Notes: generated by a model from the letters alone, not told the origin. A stretch of 64,000 nucleotides of DNA from DASVTR01 sp036387475 (GCA_036387475.1 DASVTR010000016.1:612921-676920), one strand, 5' to 3'; positions 52,319 to 61,673 are shown, counted from the stretch's first letter. Program-made: numbers and translations.

Positions 52319-52714
52319 TCAGCTTGACACGAGTGGCAGCAACCGGCTCAGTGTATTTTCCAGTAAATCGAAGTCGATAGGTTTGTTCAGATACTCGTTA
52401 CAACCGGCGGCCAGCGCGAGCGGCTTGTGTTGTAAGGAATCGTAGCCGGAAATAATGATAATTGGTATTTGGCCCAACTCCGTGTGCTGGCGCAGATGGC
52501 GTGCGACATCGAAGCCGTGCAGGCGCGGCAACTGCAAGTCCATGATAACCATGCCCGGACGCTCGCGCTCGGCCACCTCCAGAGCCTCCCATCCATCCCC
52601 GGCCTCGACAACGCAATAGCCTTTCATCGTCAGCAAGGTCTTCATCATCAGGCGACTGTCCGCGTCGTCTTCGACGACCATAATCATCGGCGGGCCTTGA
52701 AGGTCGCGGAGCAT
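52319..52714 (-). CDS. Single-domain response regulator (CheY-like)
   Basis: The receiver domain has the acidic pair in VVEDDADSR, the phosphoacceptor Asp59 in VIMDLQLPRLHG, and Lys in LNKPIDF. ATG 52714 (131 residues) with GGGGA upstream is preferred over a TTG at 52768. No output domain, so it acts through protein contacts. No sensor kinase is adjacent. Confidence 0.88.
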   Translation of the reverse strand: MLRDLQGPPMIMVVEDDADSRLMMKTLLTMKGYCVVEAGDGWEALEVAERERPGMVIMDLQLPRLHGFDVARHLRQHTELGQIPIIIISGYDSLQHKPLALAAGCNEYLNKPIDFDLLENTLSRLLPLVSS

Positions 52715-52768
52715 ATGGGAATCCCCACACGCACCGAACGCTCTTTTAATGTCAGCTTGATTGTTCAA

Positions 52769-53331
52769 AATTACCGAACCTTTAGAGAGGTCAGGATTTT
52801 CTTAGTGAGTAACGAGTGCTGCGGGCAAGCACAGGCCGAATAAAAATTCCAAATTGAAGTGTAAGCTGGCTGAACAATCTATCCGAGCCTACTATAACCT
52901 ACTTGTTCCGCGAAATATATGCTGTGTTGAAATTACCCGTCTGTACGAATGCGTACCCTGTGCCTTTGATTGCAGCCTCGGCCTGTGTTGGAGAGCGAGT
53001 GCCCTTCTCCAACACAAAAAGTTGAAGGGTAGGTTTCCACGATGGAAACCTACCCTTCAACACTTTTCCCCCTGATCGTTCCCTCAGTCGCACCAGCCTC
53101 GGAAATCGGCAGCCAATCAAGCCAGCGCCACACTGACTCTCAAACCTGACCGATCTTCGGGTCAGCGCTCTGAAGCAGCGGGGAATATATTGCGCCGGGG
53201 CACGCCTGTCAGTACGAAAGCGTACTTAAAAGTTGCAACCATCAATTCGTCCTCTGCCGCACACATTGCGATCAGCGCAGTCTTTATTAAGACAAGTGCG
53301 GCACACGGGCCGAAACGAGATGGACGAGAGG
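52769..53331. other. Intergenic stretch with two hairpins
   Basis: About 560 bases without a convincing gene. It holds a 10-bp-stem hairpin (52985-53015) and a perfect 19-bp-stem hairpin (53021-53061), plus the upstream region of the Rrf2 promoter. Confidence 0.6.
53021..53061. repeat. Perfect 19-bp-stem hairpin
   Basis: GTTGAAGGGTAGGTTTCCA pairs exactly with its complement across a 3-nt loop. Too long and perfect for a simple terminator. It may be a repeat element or a structured RNA. Confidence 0.8.
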
Positions 53332-53365
53332 TTGACAGCCATGCATTTGTAACTATAATAGTTAC
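53332..53365 (+). promoter_or_regulatory. Consensus promoter with overlapping Rrf2 operator
   Basis: TTGACA (53332-53337), 16 nt, TATAAT (53354-53359), both perfect. The palindrome GTAACTATAATAGTTAC (53349-53365) covers the -10 box, which suits autorepression by the Rrf2 protein encoded 44 nt downstream. Confidence 0.85.
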
Positions 53366-53408
53366 GGATGAAGAATCATGGGCGCGAGTTAAGCGGTAGC
53401 CGTCAGAT

Positions 53409-53858
53409 ATGCCTTCAAGCAGCCGATTCGCAGTAGCCATACATGTTTTGACGTTGATGGCGCGTGCTGGTGACGAGCCGCTCAAATCAGAGCAGGTGGC
53501 GAAGAGCGTCAACACAAACCCGGTCGTAATCCGGCGCCTCCTCTGCGCGTTAGCGCGGGCGCAACTTGTCACTTCACAAACGGGCGCGGCGGGCGGCTCG
53601 AAATTGGCTCGCCCGCCGCGCCGGATTACTCTGCTGGAAGTTTACGAAGCAATCGGCGCGGGCGAAATCTTCTCGCTGCATCGCCAGCCGCCAGACCGCC
53701 GTTGCTTCGTCGGGATGAATATTGAAACGGTGCTCGGAGGCGTTTTGGAAGAGGTTGGGACGGCGGTTGAGAGCGTGTTGGGAAAGATTACAATTGCAAA
53801 CGTGCTGGAACGTCTTCAGCCCTGTCCCCCCACGCGCAGGAAACAACGGCCCGCGTGA
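53409..53858 (+). CDS. Rrf2-family transcriptional regulator (YwnA-like)
   Basis: The 149-residue winged-helix protein has the Rrf2 pattern FAVAIHVLTLMA, SEQVAKSVNTNPVVIRRLL and GAAGGSKLARPPRRITLLEVYEAI. The three-cysteine iron-sulphur cluster of IscR/NsrR is absent, so it belongs to the cluster-free YwnA-like group. It likely represses its own promoter, and probably that of the channel gene at 2.9 kb. Thioredoxin follows after 41 nt. Confidence 0.92.
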   Translation: MPSSSRFAVAIHVLTLMARAGDEPLKSEQVAKSVNTNPVVIRRLLCALARAQLVTSQTGAAGGSKLARPPRRITLLEVYEAIGAGEIFSLHRQPPDRRCFVGMNIETVLGGVLEEVGTAVESVLGKITIANVLERLQPCPPTRRKQRPA

Positions 53859-53899
53859 ATCACGCTTGGGCCAACTTAAAGGTTAGGAGATCAGAGATC

Positions 53900-54241
53900 A
53901 TGAGTGAACATGTCAGGGAAACAAGCGACAGCAGTTTTGAAACGGATGTTTTACAATCCGAGCATCCGGTGCTGGTGGACTTTTGGGCCGAGTGGTGCGC
54001 TCCGTGCAAGGCGATGACACCGGCGGTTGAGGCTGTCGCGTTAAAGTATGCGACGAGCGCGCGTGTCGTCAAAATGAATATAGATGATAATCCGTTGGTG
54101 GCGCAGCGCTACGGAATCCGTGGTCTTCCGACGTTAATCCTCTTCAAAGGCGGCAGGGAAGAAGACCGCATTGTCGGCGCTATCGGCAAAGAGGCAATCT
54201 CGCGCCTGATTGATAAGCACGTCAGCGCAGCGAGCGTCTAA
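53900..54241 (+). CDS. trxA: Thioredoxin
   Basis: The 113-residue protein has the thioredoxin fold with the active site WCAPCK (Cys33, Cys36). Ala replaces the canonical Gly. The cis-Pro loop RGLPTLILF follows. AGGAGA precedes ATG 53900. In the same run as an Rrf2 regulator and a monooxygenase, suggesting a redox or electrophile response. It could also reduce ArsC. Confidence 0.93.
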   Translation: MSEHVRETSDSSFETDVLQSEHPVLVDFWAEWCAPCKAMTPAVEAVALKYATSARVVKMNIDDNPLVAQRYGIRGLPTLILFKGGREEDRIVGAIGKEAISRLIDKHVSAASV

Positions 54242-54298
54242 AGCCGTCACGGGCCATAGACGCTCGCCGGGCGAAGCTGAGAGAAGCAAGGTTGAAAG

Positions 54299-54595
54299 AT
54301 GACGAATCAGAAGTTGACCGTGCTGGCACGCGTCTACGCTAAAGAAGATGCGGCGGAGAAAGTGAGGCAGGAATGTCTCGCGCTGGTTGCGCCGTCGCGC
54401 GCCGAGGAGGGTTGCATCAACTATGACCTGCATCAATCAGTTGATGACAAAACGCACTTCGTCTTTTATGAAAACTGGGTGAGCAGGGAAGCCTTGGACA
54501 AGCATCTGGAAATGCCGCACTCGCTCCGCTTTGACGAACGCACCAGTGGCCTGCTTGCCCAGGAGACGGAAATCACTTTCTGGGAGATGCTCTAG
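54299..54595 (+). CDS. Antibiotic-biosynthesis-monooxygenase (ABM) family protein, YgiN-like
   Basis: The 98-residue ferredoxin-like protein has LTVLARVYAKEDAAEKV, EEGCINYDLHQS, and FVFYENWVSREALDKHLEMPH, matching YgiN-type quinol monooxygenases. It would act on quinols or similar small aromatics without a cofactor. It follows thioredoxin in the Rrf2-led run. Confidence 0.9.
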   Translation: MTNQKLTVLARVYAKEDAAEKVRQECLALVAPSRAEEGCINYDLHQSVDDKTHFVFYENWVSREALDKHLEMPHSLRFDERTSGLLAQETEITFWEML

Positions 54596-54641
54596 CGATA
54601 GCGCCGCGTGGAAAGATACGAGGACACCTAAGCCGCGCTTA

Positions 54642-55157
54642 ATGATGACCCAACAAGAACAGACATTAACCGCAAACGATGACCGTGCGCTGCGCGAACA
54701 TCTTCTGTACCTGCTCGGTGGCGGCGGGGCGCACATTGATTTCGAGGCGGTCGTCGCGGATTTTCCCGTCGAGCTTATCAATCGCAAGATAGAGCATATT
54801 CCTTATACGCCGTGGCAAGTGCTTGAGCACATGCGAATAGCGCAGTGGGACATACTTGAGTTTAGCCGCAACGCCAATCACGTCTCGCCGAAGTGGCCGG
54901 AAGGCTATTGGCCCACAGCCGGGGCGACGGCAGACGCAACGGCGTGGCAGAGGAGCGTCGAGGCATTCCGCGCAGACCTCAAGGCGATGGAAAATCTCGT
55001 GGAAGATTCTACGACGCGTTTGTTCGAGCCGATTGCTCACGGCGACGGGCAGACCATCCTGCGTGAAGCGCTCCTTGTCGCAGACCATAATGCTTATCAT
55101 CTCGGAGTGCTGTCCACGCTCAAGCGGATTTTGACGGCGACGACGAGCGATGAGTAA
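54642..55157 (+). CDS. DinB-family protein
   Basis: The 171-residue helical-bundle protein has WQVLEHMRIAQWDILEF and LLVADHNAYHLGVLSTLKR, giving the expected metal histidines. Start ATG 54642 or 54645 is favoured. The frame is open further upstream but those starts overlap the ABM gene. Fourth gene of the Rrf2-led run. The family includes bacillithiol and mycothiol transferases. The thiol here is unknown. Confidence 0.85.
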   Translation: MMTQQEQTLTANDDRALREHLLYLLGGGGAHIDFEAVVADFPVELINRKIEHIPYTPWQVLEHMRIAQWDILEFSRNANHVSPKWPEGYWPTAGATADATAWQRSVEAFRADLKAMENLVEDSTTRLFEPIAHGDGQTILREALLVADHNAYHLGVLSTLKRILTATTSDE

Positions 55158-55199
55158 AGACTGAGCGGCGGCTCGGACGCTCTCTCCAATTCTATTTCG

Positions 55200-55862
55200 A
55201 TGGCACAGCAGCTAATTGATCTCAGCCACACAATCGAGCACGGCCTCGTGACCTATCGTGGTCTACCCGCGCCCGTCATCTGCGACTACCTGACGCGCGA
55301 GGCATCACGCGAGCACTACGCCGAGGGCACAGAGTTTCACATCGGAAAAATAGAGATGGTGGCGAACACAGGCACTTACGTGGACTCGCCTTTTCACAGA
55401 TACGCCGACGGCGCGGATTTGTCGGAACTCTCTTTGTCTTCACTAGCCAACCTGGATGGTATTCTGTTGCGCGCGACCCATGCCAGCGAGAGAAAGATTG
55501 ATGCAGAGCTTTTTCGCGGACTCGACGTGCGTGGGCGCGCCGTCCTGATTCACACGGGCTGGGACGCGCACTGGGCCACCGAAACCTATTTCGAGAATCA
55601 TCCCTTCATCACAAAAGATGCCGCGCAACTGTTAGCGGACGAAGGCGCAGCGCTCGTCGGCATTGATTCGCTTAACATTGACGACACGGGCGACCTCGCT
55701 CGGCCAGCGCATTCGATTCTCCTGCGCGCAGGCATTCCCCTTGTCGAACATCTCTGCAACCTCCAAGCTCTGCCCGCGAGCGATTTTAAATTCTTCGCCG
55801 TTCCGGTGAAAGTCAAAAACTTCGGGACGTTTCCCGTCAGAGCCTTCGGGCTGATTGAATAA
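55200..55862 (+). CDS. Cyclase-family (kynurenine formamidase-like) protein
   Basis: The 220-residue protein has the PF04199 fold (LIDLSHTIEHGLVTYRGLP). The usual metal motif HxGTHxDxPxH reads NTGTYVDSPFH (Asn56, Tyr60, Asp62, His66), so two ligands are replaced. DAHWATETYFENHPFI and GIDSLNIDD follow as in the family. Activity may be altered or lost. Last gene of the Rrf2-led run, 42 nt after the DinB gene. Confidence 0.88.
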   Translation: MAQQLIDLSHTIEHGLVTYRGLPAPVICDYLTREASREHYAEGTEFHIGKIEMVANTGTYVDSPFHRYADGADLSELSLSSLANLDGILLRATHASERKIDAELFRGLDVRGRAVLIHTGWDAHWATETYFENHPFITKDAAQLLADEGAALVGIDSLNIDDTGDLARPAHSILLRAGIPLVEHLCNLQALPASDFKFFAVPVKVKNFGTFPVRAFGLIE

Positions 55863-56016
55863 TATCTTTCCCGGTTTGGGATTCGGCCAGGTAGAGAAAC
55901 AACAAGCACCCACCGGAAGTTAGACAAATTCCGGCGTCGCATGTTACATCTTGCTGCGAGACGTAATCCCCAGTGCCTCTCACTTCAACATCGGACACTC
56001 CGGCCAGCAGCAGCCC

Positions 56017-57789
56017 ATGAAACAAACCCGCTTAATTAAAACGATTCTTATTGCGCTCCTTCTGTTAGTCCCCGTTTCGTCGCAGGCTAAAGAGACCTGG
56101 AACAGCATCCGCTCGAAGAATTTTCTAGTCATCGGTAATGCAGGCGAGGGCGAGATGCGCAAGGTGGCGACCCGGCTCGAACAGTTTCGCCAGGCGCTGG
56201 TGATAATTTTCCCGCGCCTGAAGCTGGAGTCGGCGATCCCGACGACCGTCATCATCTTTAAAAATCACGATTCGTTTCGCCCCTTCAAGCCGCGCTACAA
56301 GGGCAAGACGATGGAGAACGTCGGGGGCTATTTTCTTTCCAGACAGGATATGAACTATATCGTGTTGACGGCGGAGACGCGCGGAGCAAGTCCCTATGAG
56401 GTCATCTTTCATGAGTACGAGCATTTCATCACCAGTAATAACATGCGTAAAGCTCCGCTCTGGTTAAATGAGGGGCTGGCCGAATTTTATAGTACCTTCA
56501 CGCCGGAGCAAGACCCGCAGAAAGTCCGGCTCGGCGACCCCATCCCGAACCACATCTTAGCGCTCAGAAACAATCGTTTGCTGCCGCTCAAGACGCTGCT
56601 CACGGTGGATCGCAAATCACCGCATTACAACGAGAGCAGCAAGGCCGGCATCTTTTATGCAGAATCCTGGGCGCTTATTCATTACCTGATGATTGGGAAC
56701 GAGGGTAAGCGAAAAGAGCAGTTGACACGCTTTATCAATCAACTCAATTCCGAGATACCGCTGGAAGAGAATTTCCGCCAATCTTTCCAGGCCGATTACC
56801 AGACGATTGAAAAGGAACTCGACCAGTACGTCAGAAAATTCATCTTTCCGGCCTTGATAGTGACCTTCAAGCAGCAGTTTGACTACGCGAAGGAGATGCA
56901 GAGCGTGCCGCTTTCGGAAGCGGAAACACATTATCATCTGGGCGACCTATTGCTTCAGAGCGGGCGTTATGAAGAGTCTGAAGAACATCTGCGAAAAGCT
57001 CTCAAGATTGACGCCGGCTTTGCCCCCGCGCAAACTGCTCTGGGCATCCTTCGCTTTCGCCAGAAACAGTTTGCCGAAGCCAGGAGCCTGTTGCAGGCTG
57101 CCATCGACTCAGACCCGAAAAGCTACCTCGCCCCATACTATTACGCCGAAAGTCTCGCTCAAGAAGGGCACAACGAGGAAGCGATCAAATTCTATCGTCA
57201 ATCTATCCTGCTCAATCCGAAGATCGCGCAAATGCACGCCGACCTCGGCTATGTCTATCTGGCGCTGCGCCGGGATGAGGAGGCCAATGAATCATTCAAA
57301 GAAGCGATTCGCCTCGACCCGAACAACCCTTATCTCTATCGCACGCGCAGCTACATCTACCTGCGTTCAGGCTACGGCGGTTTTGCCGCCAGAGATGCGC
57401 TGACTTATCTTAAATGGCAGGGATGGCGCGACGACCACGCGCCGTACATGGCCCTGGTCGCCCACTTTGGTTTCAGACAGGCGCAGCGCGCCTCAGACGC
57501 CGACAAGATTTTAGAAGACGCCGTGGCAAAGGGCGATACTTCGGCATGGCCCTCTCCGGTGGTGCGCTACCTGCAACGCTCTCTGGCCGAGAAAGAACTG
57601 CTCGCTCAGGCAAACGACAACGACAAGCTGACGGAGGCTCATACTTACGTTGGCCTCGATTTGTCTTTAAGCGGCAACAAAGAAGCGGCCATTCCGCACT
57701 TACGCTGGGTCAGGGAAAACGGAAATCAGAACTTTGTCGAATATCCTTTAGCACTGGCAGAATTGAGCCGCATTGAGAAGACGCCCTGA
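56017..57789 (+). CDS. Secreted zinc-metalloprotease-like protein with TPR repeats
   Basis: The 590-residue protein has a signal peptide (to about ASSQA in SSQAKET), a gluzincin-type domain with HEYEH (132-136) and the downstream ligand segment NEGLAE (Glu156), and at least four TPR units (about 300-480). The family is peptidase-MA-like (DUF1570). Probably a periplasmic peptidase with partner-binding repeats. Start ATG 56017 gives a normal signal peptide. Confidence 0.88.
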   Translation: MKQTRLIKTILIALLLLVPVSSQAKETWNSIRSKNFLVIGNAGEGEMRKVATRLEQFRQALVIIFPRLKLESAIPTTVIIFKNHDSFRPFKPRYKGKTMENVGGYFLSRQDMNYIVLTAETRGASPYEVIFHEYEHFITSNNMRKAPLWLNEGLAEFYSTFTPEQDPQKVRLGDPIPNHILALRNNRLLPLKTLLTVDRKSPHYNESSKAGIFYAESWALIHYLMIGNEGKRKEQLTRFINQLNSEIPLEENFRQSFQADYQTIEKELDQYVRKFIFPALIVTFKQQFDYAKEMQSVPLSEAETHYHLGDLLLQSGRYEESEEHLRKALKIDAGFAPAQTALGILRFRQKQFAEARSLLQAAIDSDPKSYLAPYYYAESLAQEGHNEEAIKFYRQSILLNPKIAQMHADLGYVYLALRRDEEANESFKEAIRLDPNNPYLYRTRSYIYLRSGYGGFAARDALTYLKWQGWRDDHAPYMALVAHFGFRQAQRASDADKILEDAVAKGDTSAWPSPVVRYLQRSLAEKELLAQANDNDKLTEAHTYVGLDLSLSGNKEAAIPHLRWVRENGNQNFVEYPLALAELSRIEKTP

Positions 57790-57860
57790 GCGATAAGTGC
57801 GGCGCGAGACCCTTAAGCTTGTTCATCAGTCTCCGAAAGCTTCCGGTCGGGAGAATCTGT

Positions 57861-60074
57861 ATGTCTCTGTTCAACTCATCAACTGCACGCGTTTTTCTCA
57901 GCATCGCCTTGCTCTGCATCTTTCCGTGCGTCTTACTGGCGCAGGAGCAGACAGATGATGTCGTGCGGATTAACACAGAGCTTGTGCAGACGGATGTGAT
58001 GGTGTTTGACAAGGCGGGTCGTTTAGTCGAGGGTCTTTCGCCGGAAGAGTTCGATTTGACGTTGGACGGCAAGCCGCAGCCCATCTCCTTTTTCGAGCGC
58101 ATCAAGACCGGCAGCGCACAGGAGGCGGCGCAGGTGACGGCGGCGCGTCGTGGCACGAGGGCGGAACAGAGCACGAAGGCAAACGCGAGTACGACGCTAA
58201 ACGCGAGTACGACGACGGACAACGGACGCGTCATCCTCTTTTTTCTGGACGACGTACATTTAAGCGGCGAGAGCCTAGCGCGTGCGCGTCGTGCGTTGAC
58301 GGAATTCGTTGACAAGCGTATGCGGCAGAGCGATCAGGTGGCGATTGTCTCGACAAGCGGACAGATAGGGTTCTTGCAGCAATTGACGGATAACGAAGCG
58401 GTGCTGCACGAGGCCATCGCGCGGCTCAATTACAAGCGCAACCCTGAGACCTACTCCGGCAGAACAATCATCACAGACTATCAGGCCAACCTGCTGTCGG
58501 AAGGCTCCGACAGCGCCCTTTTCAACTATCTCGTCACTTCGACTATTAATGAATTTCAACTGACGGCGACGAAGGGCGGCGACTCGCGCGGACTCGGCCA
58601 GATTGCGGCCAACTCCGTCAAAAATCGCATCCGGCAGATTCAAGGGCAATCGACAGCAGACACCGCCAATACGCTTGCCGTCCTGATGAGCCTGATGCGC
58701 TCGTCTGCGGATTTGCCGGGGCGCAAGCTCGTCTTCTTTCTCTCGGACGGCTTTATTACAGATGCGCGCTCAAACGCTATGGCGATGCTCAAGCGCGTGA
58801 CGGAGACGGCGGCGCGTGTCGGCATCGTCGTCTACACGATGGACGTTCGCGGCATTCAGGGCGACCCGGCGGTGGATGCGGGCAGAAACGATTTTCCAGA
58901 CGGGCTAGGCTCAGGCTCGTCCGCGCGCAATCCTTCGAACGAAGTGGCGGCCATGCGCGACCCTTTGCGCATCCTCGCAGACGACACGGGCGGACGCGCC
59001 CTGCTCAATTCCAATTCGATCCCCGACAGCATTCAGCAAGCTCTCGATGAAACTTCCAGTTATTACCTGCTGGCGTGGCGACCAGACACGGAAGAGCAGC
59101 GCAGCGGCAGGGCACGGCTTAAAGTCAGTATTAAACATCGACCGGACTTGCGCGTCCGCCTGCGTCGTAATTACTACGTCGCGCCCACGGCCAACGCTAA
59201 GCATGAAAAGCAGAAAGAGCGGCGCGCGCCTGCTTCGACATCCGCAAAGCAAACGAAGGAACTCAAGCCTGAAGTTGAATTGCTCACAGCACTCGGCGCG
59301 CTCTATCCGCAGCGAACATTACCAACCTCTCTCGCCATCGGCTATCTCAACACGCCGGATCAGGGTCTTGTCCTGAAACTCTCGATGCAGATTGAGCGCA
59401 GTGCTTTTAACTTTGATTCGGCGGATAGCCGGAAACGCGAAATAGATGTGATTGGTGCTGCCATTGACGACCGTGGAGTGATCGTCAGTTTCAAGCAACT
59501 GCTGACCATCGCGCCTGATTCGACGGCGCAAAAGCAAGGGCTGCCCGCGCTCTGGAATCAACAGCTACGAGTGCCTGCGGGACTCTACCAAGTGCGAGTT
59601 GCCACGAGAGAGCGCGGCAGCGGTCGGACGGGCAGCGCACAGCAATGGATTGAAGTGCCGAACCTTTCACAAGGCGGCCTACAGTTGAGCAGTCTCTTTC
59701 TGGCCGAGCGTCAATCGTCAATCAGCGAACAGGCTACTACAGCGCAGCGCACGTTGCTGGTTGACGTTGACCATCGCTTCGCGCGTAGCTCTGTGCTGCG
59801 CTACCAGACCTACGTTTACAATGCTCCACGCGGCAACGCTGGTGCGCCGGATGTCGAAGTTCAGGCGCGCGTGCTACGCGATAATCGTGCGGTCATCACC
59901 ATGCCAACCGCCAAAGTGCCAACCGCAACGACCACAGATAATGCACGCCTGCCATACTGGGCCGAAGTCCCACTCGCAGATTTGACGCCCGGAAGTTACC
60001 TGCTGCAAGTCACAGCGATTGATCGCAGGACGGGGGCAAGCGCCACGCAACGCACACGCTTTGCGGTCGAATAA
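57861..60074 (+). CDS. VWFA-related acidobacterial secreted protein
   Basis: The 737-residue protein has a signal peptide (to LLAQE), an N-terminal strand block (INTELVQTDVMVFDKAGRLVEGL) typical of the acidobacterial VWFA-related proteins, and a VWA domain from about residue 110. ILFFLDDVHLSGESL there replaces the perfect DxSxS MIDAS motif. LVFFLSDG and VYTMDVRG follow. Beta-sandwich domains make the C-terminal part. CGGGAGA precedes the ATG. Function unknown. Confidence 0.9.
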   Translation: MSLFNSSTARVFLSIALLCIFPCVLLAQEQTDDVVRINTELVQTDVMVFDKAGRLVEGLSPEEFDLTLDGKPQPISFFERIKTGSAQEAAQVTAARRGTRAEQSTKANASTTLNASTTTDNGRVILFFLDDVHLSGESLARARRALTEFVDKRMRQSDQVAIVSTSGQIGFLQQLTDNEAVLHEAIARLNYKRNPETYSGRTIITDYQANLLSEGSDSALFNYLVTSTINEFQLTATKGGDSRGLGQIAANSVKNRIRQIQGQSTADTANTLAVLMSLMRSSADLPGRKLVFFLSDGFITDARSNAMAMLKRVTETAARVGIVVYTMDVRGIQGDPAVDAGRNDFPDGLGSGSSARNPSNEVAAMRDPLRILADDTGGRALLNSNSIPDSIQQALDETSSYYLLAWRPDTEEQRSGRARLKVSIKHRPDLRVRLRRNYYVAPTANAKHEKQKERRAPASTSAKQTKELKPEVELLTALGALYPQRTLPTSLAIGYLNTPDQGLVLKLSMQIERSAFNFDSADSRKREIDVIGAAIDDRGVIVSFKQLLTIAPDSTAQKQGLPALWNQQLRVPAGLYQVRVATRERGSGRTGSAQQWIEVPNLSQGGLQLSSLFLAERQSSISEQATTAQRTLLVDVDHRFARSSVLRYQTYVYNAPRGNAGAPDVEVQARVLRDNRAVITMPTAKVPTATTTDNARLPYWAEVPLADLTPGSYLLQVTAIDRRTGASATQRTRFAVE

Positions 60075-60199
60075 CTTACCCGTTTGGTTTTTCGACGCAG
60101 GAATTAAAAAGGAGCTTTGATGAAGGCTTCCCACTCGCGACGGTTTATTCGCTCAGTGCCGCCCAGGCTTGTCTCCAAACAACAGCTTGCTTGAGAGTC

Positions 60200-60847
60200 T
60201 TACTTGAAGCAGCGGTAGTGGCCGATGATACGCCACGCGAAGAGCACTTCTTCGACTTTAACGCCTCCGCCCATGTGATGCACGACCTGAAAGCCGCCGT
60301 GTGTCTCGGACAGGATATTCGTCATCATCCCGATGTGTGTCGTGTTGCCGCTCAATTGCCACGCCACTATATCGCCCGGCAGATAATCCTCGGCATTGTC
60401 GGTGATTGAGAGCGCTGTGCCCTGCCGCTCGAAGTATGTCATCAGATTCGGGACACGCCGGTGATCTATGTTCGAGTCCGGCCCGCTGAGTCCCCACTTC
60501 TGCGGATAAGCGGAAAAATGCCGGGCCATGTCCTCGTGAACCTCTTTTTGCAGGTCAATCCCGTTTTTACGAAAGGCACGGATAATCACATCTGTGCAGA
60601 CGCCACGGTCAAGCGGAACATCGCCCGCCGGATAACTAAGCCTGACATAGGTTGGATCGTAGCTGTGTGTATAAGTGGTCTGCTCAATCGCCGCTTCGAC
60701 GAGTTGCTTGACGAGAGGCGAGCTAATTGGAACGGTGCGCGAAGAATTAGACGGGAAAGTGCGCTGTTCATTCCGCCGCGTGCTCTGGCAGGCTGCGAGC
60801 GAAATAAAGAGCACGACGAGAAACAGACTGTCTTTTATCCGTCTCAT
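60200..60847 (-). CDS. DUF1287 lipoprotein
   Basis: The 215-residue protein has a lipobox (LAAC at about residues 17-20) and the DUF1287 core DRGVCTDVIIRAFRKNGIDL, DYLPGDIVAWQL, HIGMMTN, VVHHMGGG. Cys and His residues suggest an NlpC/P60-like hydrolase fold. Cell-envelope role probable. Downstream of the second sigma-factor gene on the same strand by 109 nt. Confidence 0.88.
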   Translation of the reverse strand: MRRIKDSLFLVVLFISLAACQSTRRNEQRTFPSNSSRTVPISSPLVKQLVEAAIEQTTYTHSYDPTYVRLSYPAGDVPLDRGVCTDVIIRAFRKNGIDLQKEVHEDMARHFSAYPQKWGLSGPDSNIDHRRVPNLMTYFERQGTALSITDNAEDYLPGDIVAWQLSGNTTHIGMMTNILSETHGGFQVVHHMGGGVKVEEVLFAWRIIGHYRCFK

Positions 60848-60955
60848 GCCCGCCAGTGTCCAACATTAGAGAAGCGCTCGTCAAGATTTGTGACCGGCTG
60901 TGAGTTCTAACAGGAGTTGTCAGGCATTAAGCGTTGATGCGCGAGTGGCGAGCGG

Positions 60956-61576
60956 CTACGCTTCATTCATTTGCTTGAGCAGCCTGCGCAGTTTCAAACG
61001 CGCTTTGTGTAGCTGCGATTTCGATGTCCCGACCGAGCAACCGCGCATCCGCGCTATCTCTTCATGCTCGTAGCCCTCTACATCGTGCAGGATGAAGATG
61101 GCACGGTAGCCCGGAGGCAGTTGCGCAATCGCGTTGTCCAAAGCGATGCGATCAACGACGGGCATGCGGTTCGGATTGTCTGTGCCTATCACTACCTGAT
61201 CCGGCGTCTCGCCGTCCTCGGTGGTCTTTTCGTCGCGCACCTTCTTTTTCCGAAAGTGCATCAAGACCTGATTAACGGTCAGTCGATGCAGCCAGGTGGT
61301 GAAAGCCGATTCACCGCGAAAGCTTCCGATTTTGCGAAACAGTTGGATAAAGACTTCCTGCGCCAGGTCTTCGGCCTCGGATTGGTTCTGCGTCATCCGC
61401 AAACAGAGCGAATAGACGCGCCGGTTATGGCGCTCAAATAACTCCGCGAACGATTGCATGTCGCCCCCGGCAGCCCTCTGCGCTAAAGCGTGGTCGGCGG
61501 CCTGTTTTACATCAAAAACAGTCTCGTCCGCTCCCTCGATTGTTCCCCAGATTGGATAAGTTTCAGCCGTCATCAT
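60956..61576 (-). CDS. ECF-type RNA polymerase sigma factor, copy 2
   Basis: About 206 residues from ATG 61576. Regions 2 and 4 are nearly identical to the factor at 30.7 kb (YSLCLRMTQN, EAEDLAQEVFIQLFRKIGSF, TTWLHRLTVNQVLMHFRK, VGTSKSQLHKARLKLRRLL). The segment between them is more divergent (KKVRDEKTTEDGETPDQ). No anti-sigma gene is adjacent. Divergent from a MarR gene. Confidence 0.93.
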   Translation of the reverse strand: MMTAETYPIWGTIEGADETVFDVKQAADHALAQRAAGGDMQSFAELFERHNRRVYSLCLRMTQNQSEAEDLAQEVFIQLFRKIGSFRGESAFTTWLHRLTVNQVLMHFRKKKVRDEKTTEDGETPDQVVIGTDNPNRMPVVDRIALDNAIAQLPPGYRAIFILHDVEGYEHEEIARMRGCSVGTSKSQLHKARLKLRRLLKQMNEA

Positions 61577-61673
61577 TATCTTAAATACGAAAGCAATGCA
61601 GTGTTCGGATTGCCTGATTCTCCCTATAAAACCGCCCAAATTCCAATGGCAACGGATATTATACTTAAGTCAT

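Noticed and set aside
52985..53015. Considered as a tRNA or small structured RNA gene on its own
   Set aside because: No cloverleaf, no TpsiC-type arm. Only a simple stem-loop.
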